This document shows, in pieces, positions 43,962 through 52,716 of a DNA stretch of 64,000 nt. The notes beneath the pieces were generated by a model. The model was not told where the DNA came from. It ran no database searches and worked only from the letters and a program-made list of their open reading frames with translations. A program made the position numbers and the translations under genes. Source of the stretch: Blastococcus tunisiensis (GTDB taxonomy: Bacteria; Actinomycetota; Actinomycetes; Mycobacteriales; Geodermatophilaceae); contig NZ_FOND01000016.1 in assembly GCF_900112815.1 (NCBI RefSeq), forward strand, positions 1 through 64,000. The letters are read 5' to 3'. Positions within the stretch are counted from its first letter, which is position 1. Each line of letters starts with the position of its first letter.

Positions 43962-45182
43962 GTGGACTTCGACGACAGCCCCGACGAGGCCGCCTACCGG
44001 GCGCGGGTCCGGGAGCTGCTCGAGCGGCACGCGTCCGAGCTGGTGCGGCTGCGGCCCGGGCAGGAGGCCGTGGACCCCCGGACTTCCGAGGCGGAGCTGC
44101 GGCGCACCCAGCGGGTGCTCGCCGACGCCGGGCTGGTCGGGGTCGCGTGGCCGGCGGAGTTCGGCGGCCAGGGCGGCACGCTGATGCAGCAGGCCATCGT
44201 GTCCCAGGAGCTGGCGCGGGCCGGCGTGCCGGCGCTGATCAACCACATCGGCATCGGGATGTGCGGCCCGACGGTCATCGCGCACGGCAGCCAGGACCAG
44301 CGCGAGCGCTACCTCACCCGGCTGCTGCGGGCCGACGACGTGTGGTGCCAGCTGTTCAGCGAGCCGGCGTCGGGCTCGGACCTGGCCGCGCTGCGCACCA
44401 CGGCGGTGCGCGACGGCGACGACTGGGTGGTCAACGGCCAGAAGGTGTGGACGACGCTGGCCCACGTCGCCGACCTCGGCATCCTGCTCACCCGCACCGA
44501 CCCCGACCGCCCGAAGCACGCGGGCCTGACGATGTTCGTCGTCGACATGCACGCCCCCGGCGTCACCGTGCGGCCGCTGCGCCAGATGGGCGGGCAGTCG
44601 GACTTCAACGAGGTCTTCTTCGACGACGTCCGCATCCCCGACAGCGAGCGGCTGGGCGAGCCCGGCGAGGGGTGGCGGGTCGCCCTGACCACGCTGATGA
44701 ACGAGCGGGTCGCGATCGGCGGGGCCGGCGGCACCATCGGGCTGCCGGTGGAGGCCTTCGTGCAGCACGCGCGGGAGCGGCTGCCCGGCCTCGACCCCGA
44801 GCGGCAGGTGCTGGCCCGGCAGGCGGTCGGCCGGGCGGTGGTCGCCGCACTGGGGGCCCGGTACTCCGGCTACCGGCGGCTGACCGCGCTCAGCCAGGGC
44901 GGCCTCCCCGGCCCCGAGGCCAGCGCGGGCAAGCTCGCCGGCACCGAGGCCGCCCGCCTGGTCGCCGACGCCGGCGTTCGGCTGCTGGGGGACGACGCCG
45001 TGTACGCCGCCACCGGGGAGGGCGACGACCGGTGGCAGCGCACCCAGTCCTGGATCCCCGGCATCGCGATCGCCGGCGGGACCGACCAGGTGCTGCGCAA
45101 CATCATCGGCGAGCGGGTGCTCGGCCTCCCGCCGGAGCCGCGCAGCGACAAGACCGTCCCGTTCTCCGGAGGACGGCGGTGA
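43962..45182 (+). CDS. Acyl-CoA dehydrogenase, first subunit
   Basis: 406 aa. GVAWPAEFGGQGGTLMQQAIVSQELARAG, CQLFSEPASGSDLAALRT (FAD/substrate region), VNGQKVWTTLAHVADLGILLTRTD and GGTDQVLRNIIGERVLGLP match full-length acyl-CoA dehydrogenases. It oxidises the alpha-beta bond of an acyl-CoA, passing electrons to ETF. GTG 43962; overlaps the next gene by 4 bp (GTGA). The adjacent pair of unequal dehydrogenases suggests an alpha2beta2 enzyme like those for steroid side chains in mycobacteria. Confidence 0.9.
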   Translation: MDFDDSPDEAAYRARVRELLERHASELVRLRPGQEAVDPRTSEAELRRTQRVLADAGLVGVAWPAEFGGQGGTLMQQAIVSQELARAGVPALINHIGIGMCGPTVIAHGSQDQRERYLTRLLRADDVWCQLFSEPASGSDLAALRTTAVRDGDDWVVNGQKVWTTLAHVADLGILLTRTDPDRPKHAGLTMFVVDMHAPGVTVRPLRQMGGQSDFNEVFFDDVRIPDSERLGEPGEGWRVALTTLMNERVAIGGAGGTIGLPVEAFVQHARERLPGLDPERQVLARQAVGRAVVAALGARYSGYRRLTALSQGGLPGPEASAGKLAGTEAARLVADAGVRLLGDDAVYAATGEGDDRWQRTQSWIPGIAIAGGTDQVLRNIIGERVLGLPPEPRSDKTVPFSGGRR

Positions 45183-46171
45183 ACTTCGACCTCGACGACG
45201 ACCAGCGCGACATCGCCGCCGGTGCCCGCGACTTCTTCCGCGGCTCCGCCTCGCCCGCCGCGGCGCGCGCCGGTCTGGAGGGTGGCCGGCCCGAGCCGGG
45301 GCGGGCGGCGCTGTCCGACATCGGCTTCCTCGGCATCACCGTGCCCGAGTCGGCCGGAGGCGCCGGGCGCACCCTGCTCGACCTGGCGGTGGTCGCCGAG
45401 CAGGGCGGCGCGGTCCTGGCGGCACCGTCCCTGGTCACCCCCGCCCGGGCGGCGGTGCTGCTCGCCGGAGAGCCGGAGCTGGCCGCCGGGCTGGCCGACG
45501 GGTCGACGTCGTTCGCCGTGCTGGACGGGTCGCCGGACGGCTCCGCGCCCTCGGTCGACGCCGCCGACGCGACCACCTTCCTGGCCCTGGACGGCGAGGA
45601 CCTGGTGGTCGGGGCGGGCGAGGTCGTGCCCGGCCGGCCGCTGGACGCCACCCGCGGGCTGGCGTCGGTGCGGCTCACCTCGCGCCGGGTGCTCGCGACC
45701 GGCGCCGGGGAGCTGTGGGCCCGCGCGCGGCAGGTGGGCGCGGTGGTGATGGCGGCCGAGGACCTCGGCGGCGCCGACCGGTGCGTGCAGCTGGGGGTCG
45801 CCTACGCCCAGGAGCGGGAGGCGTTCGGCCGGCGGATCGGTTCCTACCAGGCGGTGAAGCACCTGCTGGTGGACGCATGGGTCGGCGTCGAGCAGCTGCG
45901 CTCGCTGGTGTGGTGGGCGGCGTGGGCGGCCGACGCGAACCCGGGGGAGCTGCCGCTGGCCGCCGCCGCCGCGAAGGCGTGCGCCGCCGCCGTCTACGAG
46001 CAGGCCGCCGGGACGCTGGTCCAGGTGCACGGCGGGATCGGTTTCACCTGGGAGCACGACGCGCACCTGTTCTGGCGGCGGGCGAAGGTGGACCGGCTGC
46101 TGCTCGGCGACGAGGCCGAGCACCTCGACGCGGTCGCCCGGCTCGCCGTCGCCGGAGCCCTCGGCACCTGA
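45179..46171 (+). CDS. Acyl-CoA dehydrogenase, second subunit
   Basis: 330 aa, shorter than usual. IGFLGITVPESAGGAGRTLLDLAVVAEQ, AEDLGGADRCVQLGVAYAQEREAFGRRIGSYQAVKHLL and GTLVQVHGGIGFTWEHDAHLFWRRAK are clear family segments, while the central FAD-binding block is degenerate. This supports a partner subunit in a heteromeric enzyme. It starts inside the stop of the first subunit and is followed by the hydratase. Confidence 0.88.
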   Translation: MNFDLDDDQRDIAAGARDFFRGSASPAAARAGLEGGRPEPGRAALSDIGFLGITVPESAGGAGRTLLDLAVVAEQGGAVLAAPSLVTPARAAVLLAGEPELAAGLADGSTSFAVLDGSPDGSAPSVDAADATTFLALDGEDLVVGAGEVVPGRPLDATRGLASVRLTSRRVLATGAGELWARARQVGAVVMAAEDLGGADRCVQLGVAYAQEREAFGRRIGSYQAVKHLLVDAWVGVEQLRSLVWWAAWAADANPGELPLAAAAAKACAAAVYEQAAGTLVQVHGGIGFTWEHDAHLFWRRAKVDRLLLGDEAEHLDAVARLAVAGALGT

Positions 46172-46243
46172 TTCCGTGCGTTCCCGCGAGGACGCACGTC
46201 CGGAGGGAGGACGACGACGGAACTCACCGAGCTGCGCTACGAG

Positions 46244-47116
46244 GTGGCCGGCGGGGTCGCGACCGTGTGGTTGCACCGCCCCGACCGGCTGAACGCCTTC
46301 ACCCTGACGATGGCCGACGAGCTGGCCGCCGTCGCGGCCGCGGCGGACGCCGACGACGACGTCCGGGTCGTCGTCGTGACCGGCGCCGGCCGGGCCTTCT
46401 GCGCGGGGGCCGACCTGGGCGGAGGTCCCGGCACGTTCGGCGACCGGCGCACGCGCGCGCGACCGCCGGGGCCGCTGAGCCAGGACATCGGGGGTTTCCC
46501 GCGGGACGCCGGCGGGGTGGCGTCGCTGGCCTTCGCCGCCCTGCGCAAGCCGGTGATCGCCGCGATCAACGGGCCGGCGGTCGGCATCGGGGCGACGCTC
46601 CCGCTGGCCATGGACATCCGGATCGCCGGTCAGTCCGCCCGCTTCGGGTTCGTGTTCGGCCGGGTCGGCATCGTGCCGGAGGCGGCGTCGTCGTGGTTCC
46701 TGCCCCGGGTCGTCGGCATCAGCCAGGCGATGGAGTGGGTGGCCACCGGCCGGGTGTTCGACGCCGCCGAGGCGCTGCGCGGCCGGCTGGTCTCCCGGGT
46801 GGTGCCCGACGCGGAGCTGCTGCCGACCGCGTACGCGCTGGCCCGCGAGATCGTCGCGAACACCAGCGGGGTCGCCGTGGCCGCGGCGCGGCAGTTGCTC
46901 TGGTCGATGCTGGGCGCCTCCTCGCCGTGGGACGCCCACCGCGCCGAGTCCCGCGCGCTGGTCGAGCTGGGCGAGGGGCCCGATCCGGCCGAGGGCGTGG
47001 CCGCCTTCCTGGAGAAGCGGCGGCCGCGGTTCCCGGCGCGGCTCGACCCGGGTCCCGTCGCCGGCGTGCCGCGGTGGCCGGCGCCCCCGGACGACGTGAT
47101 CCCCGGACAGCCCTGA
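46244..47116 (+). CDS. Enoyl-CoA hydratase/isomerase
   Basis: 290 aa from GTG 46244; real translation may begin nine codons earlier. RVVVVTGAGRAFCAGADL and KPVIAAINGPAVGIGATLPLAMDIRIAGQSARFGFVFGRVGIVPEAASSWFLPRVVG supply the crotonase oxyanion hole and catalytic loop. It hydrates the enoyl-CoA made by the dehydrogenases. Upstream, GGAGGGAGG stands 6 nt from ACG 46217 in the frame TELTELRYEVAGG, which is family-like; the expected ATG appears as ACG. Either a rare ACG start or use of the weaker GTG. Confidence 0.87.
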   Translation: MAGGVATVWLHRPDRLNAFTLTMADELAAVAAAADADDDVRVVVVTGAGRAFCAGADLGGGPGTFGDRRTRARPPGPLSQDIGGFPRDAGGVASLAFAALRKPVIAAINGPAVGIGATLPLAMDIRIAGQSARFGFVFGRVGIVPEAASSWFLPRVVGISQAMEWVATGRVFDAAEALRGRLVSRVVPDAELLPTAYALAREIVANTSGVAVAAARQLLWSMLGASSPWDAHRAESRALVELGEGPDPAEGVAAFLEKRRPRFPARLDPGPVAGVPRWPAPPDDVIPGQP

Positions 47117-47171
47117 CCGGTTGCGCGCTGCATCGTTTGTCCACACCCGCTGCCGGGGCAGGACCGGCCGC

Positions 47172-47696
47172 GTGGACACCCAGATCACGCTGCGGGTGGA
47201 CGGGGCGGCGCACCCGCTGACCGTCGACACCCGGACCACGCTCCTCGACGCGTTGCGGGAGCGGCTGCGCAACACCAGCCCGAAGAAGGGCTGCGACCAC
47301 GGCCAGTGCGGCGCCTGCACCGTGCTGCTCGACGGGCGCCGGGTGAACAGCTGCCTCGTCCTGGCCGTCACCGTCGGGGACGCGGAGGTGACGACGTCGG
47401 ACGGGCTGGCCGAGGGCGACCGGCCGCACGCCCTGCACCGCTCCTTCGTCGAGCACGACGCCTTCCAGTGCGGGTACTGCACGCCGGGGCAGGTCTGCTC
47501 GGCCGCCGGTGTCCTCGCCGAGGCCCGCGCGGGCTGGCCGAGTGCCGTCACCGACGACCTGCACGCCGCGGACGCCGAGCTCACCGACGAGGAGATCCGC
47601 GAGCGGATGAGCGGCAACCTCTGCCGCTGCGCCGCCTACGCCAACATCGTCCCGGCGGTCGCGGCCGTCGCCGAGGCCGAGGGGGTGCGGCGGTGA
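47172..47696 (+). CDS. 2Fe-2S subunit of a molybdenum aldehyde/xanthine oxidoreductase
   Basis: 174 aa. The plant-type cluster motif GCDHGQCGACTVLLDG and the second cluster FQCGYCTPGQVC ... MSGNLCRCAAYANIV are both complete. It passes electrons from the Mo site to FAD. GTG 47172. First of three coupled genes (4-bp overlaps) with the order Fe-S, FAD, Mo, as in E. coli paoABC. Confidence 0.92.
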   Translation: MDTQITLRVDGAAHPLTVDTRTTLLDALRERLRNTSPKKGCDHGQCGACTVLLDGRRVNSCLVLAVTVGDAEVTTSDGLAEGDRPHALHRSFVEHDAFQCGYCTPGQVCSAAGVLAEARAGWPSAVTDDLHAADAELTDEEIRERMSGNLCRCAAYANIVPAVAAVAEAEGVRR

Positions 47697-48697
47697 GGGA
47701 GTTCCGCTACGAGCGCGCCGCCGACGTCGCGGGTGCCGTGGCGCTGCTGGCCGACGCCCCGCAGGGCGCCTTCCTGGGCGGCGGCACCAACCTGGTCGAC
47801 CTGATGAAGCTCGGGGTCGCCACCCCCGACGTGCTGGTCGACGTCCGGGAGCTCACCTCGCGGGAGGTCACCGAGCTCCCCGACGGCGGGCTGCGGATCG
47901 GCGCCGGCGTGCCGAACGCCGACCTCGCCGCCGACCGGCGGGTCCGCGAGCGCTTCCCGGTGCTGGCCCAGGCCCTGCTCGCCGGCGCCTCCGGGCAGCT
48001 GCGCAACCGGGCCACCACCGGCGGCAACCTCCTCCAGCGCACCCGCTGCGGCTACTTCACCGACGTGACGAGGCCGTGCAACAAGCGCTCGCCGGGCAGC
48101 GGGTGCGGGGCGCTGGAGGGCGTGCACCGCAACCACGCGATCCTCGGCCAGACGCTGGCCGGCTCCGACCATCCCGCGACCTGCGTGGCCACCCACCCCT
48201 CCGACATGGCGGTGGCGATGGTGGCCCTGGACGCCGTCGTCCGGGTGCACGGGCCCGATGGCGAGCGCGCCGTCCCGATCACCGACCTGCACCGGCTGCC
48301 CGGCGACGACCCGTCCCGGGACACCACCCTGCGGCACGGCGAGCTGATCACCGCGATCGACCTGCCCGCCCTCGGCATGCCGTCGCGCTACCGCAAGGTC
48401 CGCGACCGGGCCTCGTTCGCCTTCGCCCTGGTGAGCATCGCCGCGGCGCTGCGGGTCGAGGACGGCGTCGTCCACGACGTGCGCCTGGCCCTGGGCGGAG
48501 TGGCGCACGCGCCGTGGCGGGCCACCGCCGCCGAGCACGTGCTGCGCGGCCTGCCCGCCACCGAGGACTCCTTCGCCCGGGCCGCGGAGTCCGAGCTCGA
48601 GGCGGCCACCCCGCTCCGGGACAACGGCTTCAAGGTGCCGCTGGCCCGCAACCTGATCGTCCGCACCCTCGTGGACCTGGCGGAGAGCTCCCGATGA
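47693..48697 (+). CDS. FAD subunit of the oxidoreductase, with 4Fe-4S insertion
   Basis: 334 aa. FAD-binding AFLGGGTNLVDLMKLG (~25-40) and GASGQLRNRATTGGNLLQRTRC. It also has the extra cysteine pattern RCGYFTD ... PCNKRSPGSGC, the 4Fe-4S insertion found in PaoB-type subunits and absent from CoxM-type subunits. This supports a periplasmic-aldehyde-oxidase-like complex. GTG 47693 overlaps the upstream stop. Confidence 0.9.
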   Translation: MREFRYERAADVAGAVALLADAPQGAFLGGGTNLVDLMKLGVATPDVLVDVRELTSREVTELPDGGLRIGAGVPNADLAADRRVRERFPVLAQALLAGASGQLRNRATTGGNLLQRTRCGYFTDVTRPCNKRSPGSGCGALEGVHRNHAILGQTLAGSDHPATCVATHPSDMAVAMVALDAVVRVHGPDGERAVPITDLHRLPGDDPSRDTTLRHGELITAIDLPALGMPSRYRKVRDRASFAFALVSIAAALRVEDGVVHDVRLALGGVAHAPWRATAAEHVLRGLPATEDSFARAAESELEAATPLRDNGFKVPLARNLIVRTLVDLAESSR

Positions 48698-50793
48698 CCA
48701 CGATCGACCGGCTCGTGGGTGCCGGCATCGACCGGATCGACGGACCGGCGAAGGTGCGCGGCACCGCGCCGTACGCCTTCGAGCAGGATCCCGGCGAGCC
48801 CATCACCCACCTGGCGCTCGTCCAGAGCACCGTCAACCGGGGCCGGATCAGCCGGCTGGACCCGTCGCGCGCGGAGGCGATGCCCGGCGTCCTGGCCGTG
48901 CTCACGCCGGCGAACGCGCCGCGGCTGGGGGGCGGGCTGACCTCCGACCTCCCCGTGCTCCAGTCGCTCGACGTGCACTACCAGGGGCAGGTGGTGGCCG
49001 CCGTCGTCGCCGAGACATCGGAGATCGCGAAGGCCGCCGTCGGTGCCGTCGTCGTCGAGTACGCGGCCGAGCCGCCAGACGTCGCGCTGCGCACCGACCG
49101 GCCGGACCTGTACGCGCCGGACAAGCTGATGGCCGGGTTCGAGACCGACTCGGTCATCGGGGACGTCGACGGCGCGCTGGCCGCCGCGGCCGTGACCGTG
49201 GACGCCACCTACGAGACGCCGACCCAGCACAACAACCCGATCGAGATGCACACCTCGATGGCCCGCTGGGAAGGCGACTCGCTGACCCTCTGGGACGCCA
49301 ACCAGGGCCCGCACAGCATCGTCAAGGACCTGGTGACCGGCTTCGGCGTCGACGCCGGCCAGGTGCGGGTGATCTCGCCCTACGTCGGCGGCGCCTTCGG
49401 CTCGAAGGCGTTCACCCATCCCAACCAGATGCTCGCCGCGATGGCCGCGCGGGTGGTCGGGCGCACCGTCGTCCTGGAGCTCACCCGGCAGCAGATGTTC
49501 TCCCTGGTCGGCCACCGCACCCCGACCATCCAGCGGCTCCGGCTCGGCGCCGACCCGGAGGGCCGGCTGACGGCGATCAGCCACGAGGTGGTCGAGCACA
49601 CCTCGCGGATCAGCGAGTTCGCCGAGCAGACCGCCACCCCGACCCGGGTGCTGTACGCCGCGCCGCACCGGCGGACGACGCACCGGCTGGCCCGGCTCGA
49701 CGTCCCGCCGCCGACGATCATGCGGGCGCCGGGGGAGACGCCGGGGATGTTCGCGCTGGAGTCGGCGATGGACGAGCTCGCCGTCGCACTGGGCCTGGAC
49801 CCGGTCGAGCTGCGGATCCGCAACGAGCCCGACCGCGATCCCGAGCGGGACGTGCCCTGGTCCACCCGCCACCTGGTGGAGTGCCTGCGCACCGGGGCCG
49901 AGCGGTTCGGCTGGGCCGGCCGCGACCTGCGCCCGGGGATCCGGACCGACGGCCGCTGGCTCGTCGGCACCGGCGTCGCCTCGGCCACGTACCCGACCCG
50001 GCGGCGCAAGGCGCAGTGCCGGATCTCGGTGGACGGGGCCGGCCGCTACACCGTGGAGATCGACGGCTCCGACATCGGCACCGGCGCCTGGACGGTGCTC
50101 AGCCAGATCGCCGCCGACGCGCTGCGCACCGACCTCGGCTCGGTGGAGCTGCGGATCGGCGACAGCCGGCTGCCGTTCGCCGGTGGGGCCGGCGGATCGA
50201 CCGGCCTGGCGTCCTGGGGGACGGCGATCGTGTTCACCGCCCGCGACCTGCGCACCCGGCTGGAGGAGCAGTACGGCGGGCAGGTGCCGGCCGACGGCGT
50301 GACGGTGGACGGCGAGCTGCCGGGGGAGTCACCCGCGGCGAAGACGCACTCGATGCACGCCTACGGGGCGCACTTCGTCGAGGTGCGGGTGGACCGCGAC
50401 ACCGGGGAGGTGCGGGTGCCGCGGGCGACCAGCGTGTACGACGCCGGCACGATCGTGAACGCCAAGACCGCGCGGTCGCAGCTGCTCGGTGGCTTCTGCA
50501 TGGGCGTGTCGATGGCCCTGCACGAGGAGTCGGTCACCGACGAGCGGTACGGGCACTACGTCAACCACGACCTGGCCGAGTACCACGTGGCGACCAACGC
50601 CGACATCGGCGACATCGACATCTCCTGGCTGGACGTCGACGACCAGCTGGCCAACCCGATCGGGCTCAAGGGCATCGGCGAGATCGGCATCACGGGGGCG
50701 GCCGCCGCGGTGGCCAACGCCTACTGGCACGCCACCGGGCTGCGCATCCGCGACCTGCCGATCACCCCGGACAAGTACTTCCGGCCGCGGTGA
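48694..50793 (+). CDS. Molybdopterin-binding catalytic subunit of the oxidoreductase
   Basis: 699 aa. Mo-cofactor and active-site segments include TQHNNPIEMHTSMARWEGDSLTLWDANQG, PYVGGAFGSKAFTH, MRAPGETPGMFALESAMDELA, GTGAWTVLSQIAADAL and the catalytic glutamate in KGIGEIGITGAAAA. It oxidises aldehydes (or N-heterocycles) to acids using water-derived oxygen. No twin-arginine signal is visible on any of the three subunits, so the complex is probably cytoplasmic, unlike E. coli Pao. No cofactor chaperone (XdhC/PaoD) lies nearby. Ends in a long hairpin. Confidence 0.92.
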   Translation: MTTIDRLVGAGIDRIDGPAKVRGTAPYAFEQDPGEPITHLALVQSTVNRGRISRLDPSRAEAMPGVLAVLTPANAPRLGGGLTSDLPVLQSLDVHYQGQVVAAVVAETSEIAKAAVGAVVVEYAAEPPDVALRTDRPDLYAPDKLMAGFETDSVIGDVDGALAAAAVTVDATYETPTQHNNPIEMHTSMARWEGDSLTLWDANQGPHSIVKDLVTGFGVDAGQVRVISPYVGGAFGSKAFTHPNQMLAAMAARVVGRTVVLELTRQQMFSLVGHRTPTIQRLRLGADPEGRLTAISHEVVEHTSRISEFAEQTATPTRVLYAAPHRRTTHRLARLDVPPPTIMRAPGETPGMFALESAMDELAVALGLDPVELRIRNEPDRDPERDVPWSTRHLVECLRTGAERFGWAGRDLRPGIRTDGRWLVGTGVASATYPTRRRKAQCRISVDGAGRYTVEIDGSDIGTGAWTVLSQIAADALRTDLGSVELRIGDSRLPFAGGAGGSTGLASWGTAIVFTARDLRTRLEEQYGGQVPADGVTVDGELPGESPAAKTHSMHAYGAHFVEVRVDRDTGEVRVPRATSVYDAGTIVNAKTARSQLLGGFCMGVSMALHEESVTDERYGHYVNHDLAEYHVATNADIGDIDISWLDVDDQLANPIGLKGIGEIGITGAAAAVANAYWHATGLRIRDLPITPDKYFRPR

Positions 50794-50819
50794 GGGGATG
50801 GGGCGGCCGGGCTGGGAAC

Positions 50820-50874
50820 GAGCCATGCGACGTCGTGGCCATCGATCTCTGATGGCCACGAGTTCGCATGGTTC
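50820..50874. terminator. 24-bp hairpin at a convergent junction
   Basis: Arms 50820-50843 and 50851-50874 pair with three mismatches (one a possible G-U) around a 7-nt loop, between the oxidoreductase and MarR stops. Confidence 0.75.
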
Positions 50875-50901
50875 GAGACGGCCCGGGGGACAGGGGAGGC
50901 G

Positions 50902-51408
50902 TCAGGGCGCCTGAGCGTCGAGGTGGCGGAGCAGGGTCTCGCCGAGGTCGCGCATGTTCTCCACCTGCTGCGGGGTGAGCTGGTCGAACAGGTGGGTGCG
51001 GACGCTCTCCACGTGCACCGGTGCGGCGGCCTCGAGGGCGGCGAAGCCCTCGTCGGTGAGCACGGCGAGCTGGCCGCGGCCGTCGTCCGGGCAGACCTGC
51101 CGCCGGACCCAGCCGCGCTCCTGCAGCCGGGACACCGCGTGCGACAGGCGGCTGCGCGAGGACAGGCAGCGGTCGGCGAGCTGGCTCATGCGCAGCATCC
51201 GGCCCTCGGCCTCGGACAGCTGCACGAGGATCTCGTAGTAGGCGTGCGAGATGCCGGTCTCGTGGGTGAGCTCCCGGTCCAGCCGGTCCTGCAGCAGGAG
51301 GGTGCTGTACAGCCAGGCGCGCCAGGCGCGCTGCTCGTCGGCGTCGAGCCACCGCGGCTCACCCGGGAACGCGGCAGCAGACGATGGGGACGACACGTGC
51401 GCGGTCAT
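50902..51408 (-). CDS. MarR-family transcriptional regulator
   Basis: 168 aa. Winged helix: LDRELTHETGISHAYYEILVQLSEAEGRMLRMSQLADRCLSSRSRLSHAVSRLQERGWVRRQVCPDDGRGQLAVLTDEG, with the DxR wing. ATG 51408 is preferred over GTG 51414 because TACGCT lies 6 nt before it. Divergent from yceI with a palindrome between, so it probably represses both. One cysteine in the wing and one before the recognition helix might sense oxidants; speculative. Confidence 0.9.
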   Translation of the reverse strand: MTAHVSSPSSAAAFPGEPRWLDADEQRAWRAWLYSTLLLQDRLDRELTHETGISHAYYEILVQLSEAEGRMLRMSQLADRCLSSRSRLSHAVSRLQERGWVRRQVCPDDGRGQLAVLTDEGFAALEAAAPVHVESVRTHLFDQLTPQQVENMRDLGETLLRHLDAQAP

Positions 51409-51414
51409 GTGCAC

Positions 51415-51420
51415 AGCGTA
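51415..51420 (-). promoter_or_regulatory. -10 element of the marR gene
   Basis: TACGCT on the minus strand, 6 nt before ATG 51408. Confidence 0.45.
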
Positions 51421-51429
51421 CTAGCGGAA

Positions 51430-51447
51430 TAGTTGTGCCTTCAACTA
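51430..51447. promoter_or_regulatory. Candidate MarR operator
   Basis: TAGTTG-TGCCTT-CAACTA is a perfect 6-bp inverted repeat in the 88-bp divergent region of marR and yceI, positioned to overlap both promoters. Confidence 0.6.
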
Positions 51448-51496
51448 CGCTACGGTCGGGCAGAAGGTCAAACGCTCAACAAACCTGGAGGAACAC

Positions 51497-52057
51497 ATGA
51501 CCAGCACCCTGCGCCAGATCCCCGGCTACGTCGTCGGCACCTGGGACATCGACGCCTCGCACTCGACCGTCGGCTTCTCGGTCCGCCACATGATGGTCAG
51601 CAAGGTCCGCGGCTACTTCCGTGAGTTCTCCGGTGAGCTCGTCACCGCCGAGGACCCCTCGCAGTCCACCGTCACCGCCACCATCGACATGGACTCGATC
51701 GACACCCGTCAGGAGCAGCGTGACGCGCACATCCGCTCCGCCGACTTCTTCGACGTGGGCAACCACACCGTCATGACGTTCCGCTCCACCACCGTCCGCG
51801 CCCATGGCGAGGACTGGGTGGTCGACGGCGAGCTGACCCTCAAGGGCATCACCAAGCCGGTCTCCCTGGAGCTGGAGCTCAACGGCTTCGGCCCGGACGC
51901 CTACGGCGGCACGCGCGCCGGCTTCAGCGCCAAGACCGTCATCTCCCGCTCGGAGTTCGGCGTCGACATCGACATGCCGATGGACGGCGGCGGCGTGGTC
52001 GTCGGCGACAAGATCAACGTCGAGCTCGAGATCGAGGCCGTGCTCCGCGCCTCCTGA
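51497..52057 (+). CDS. YceI-family protein
   Basis: 186 aa. GTWDIDASHSTVGFSVRHMMVSKVRGYFREFSGEL, FFDVGNHTVMTFRST and LTLKGITKPVSLELEL are the YceI lipocalin-like signature. Family members bind polyisoprenoids; the actinobacterial cytoplasmic form without signal peptide, as here, is often next to marR and linked to stress. TGGAGGAA precedes ATG 51497. Confidence 0.92.
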   Translation: MTSTLRQIPGYVVGTWDIDASHSTVGFSVRHMMVSKVRGYFREFSGELVTAEDPSQSTVTATIDMDSIDTRQEQRDAHIRSADFFDVGNHTVMTFRSTTVRAHGEDWVVDGELTLKGITKPVSLELELNGFGPDAYGGTRAGFSAKTVISRSEFGVDIDMPMDGGGVVVGDKINVELEIEAVLRAS

Positions 52058-52098
52058 GCCGCACCCCCACGCGCACCCGTGGGGGACCTGAAGGCCGC

Positions 52099-52129
52099 CG
52101 GGCCCCGAGCGCCATGCGCTCGGGGCCCG
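52099..52129. terminator. 14-bp perfect terminator hairpin after yceI
   Basis: CGGGCCCCGAGCGC and GCGCTCGGGGCCCG flank the 3-nt loop CAT, 42 nt after the yceI stop. Confidence 0.85.
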
Positions 52130-52197
52130 CGTGCGTCCGGAGGATCTCCTCCGCGCGTCCCGGGAACTCCGGCGGCCCGGCGGACGACTATGGGGTC

Positions 52198-52716
52198 ATG
52201 CGCTGGAGTGCCGGAACCGTGGGCCCCTGGCTGGCGACGGCGGCCCGGCTCCTGCTGGGCGGCGTGCTGGTCGTCGCCGGCGCCCTGAAGATCCCCGATC
52301 CGGCGGCCGCCGAACGCGCCGTCCGGGCCTACCAGCTGCTGCCCGAGGGGCTCGTCGGCCCGGTCGCCTTCGGGCTCCCGGTGCTGGAGATCGCCGTCGG
52401 CCTGGCCCTGTTCGCCGGCGTCTTCGTCCGGACGGCGGCCCTCGGCGCGGCGGCGCTGATGGTCGTGTTCCTCGTCGGCGTCGTCTCCGCGTGGGCCCGG
52501 GGCCTGCAGATCGACTGCGGCTGCTTCGGGGGCGGGGGAGAGGTGGCCCCGGGCGAGACCGCCTATCCCGGCGAGGTGGTCCGGGACACCGCGCTGCTGC
52601 TGGTCGCGCTCGCCCTCGCCCGCCGTCCCCGCTCGCGCCTCGCCCTCGGTGGCCCGCCCGCCGCCGACGTCCCGCCCGACCCGGCCCACCCGACGGAGCT
52701 CACCGATGCCCGCTAG
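52198..52716 (+). CDS. MauE/DoxX-like membrane protein
   Basis: 172 aa, four membrane helices (LLLGGVLVVAGALKI; VAFGLPVLEIAVGLALFAGVF; AALGAAALMVVFLVGVVSAWA; TALLLVALAL). The conserved DCGCFGG (~106-112) resembles MauE, which helps form disulfides in methylamine dehydrogenase. Next to a DsbA-like protein it probably serves general disulfide exchange across the membrane. Overlaps the DsbA gene by 11 bp. Confidence 0.85.
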   Translation: MRWSAGTVGPWLATAARLLLGGVLVVAGALKIPDPAAAERAVRAYQLLPEGLVGPVAFGLPVLEIAVGLALFAGVFVRTAALGAAALMVVFLVGVVSAWARGLQIDCGCFGGGGEVAPGETAYPGEVVRDTALLLVALALARRPRSRLALGGPPAADVPPDPAHPTELTDAR

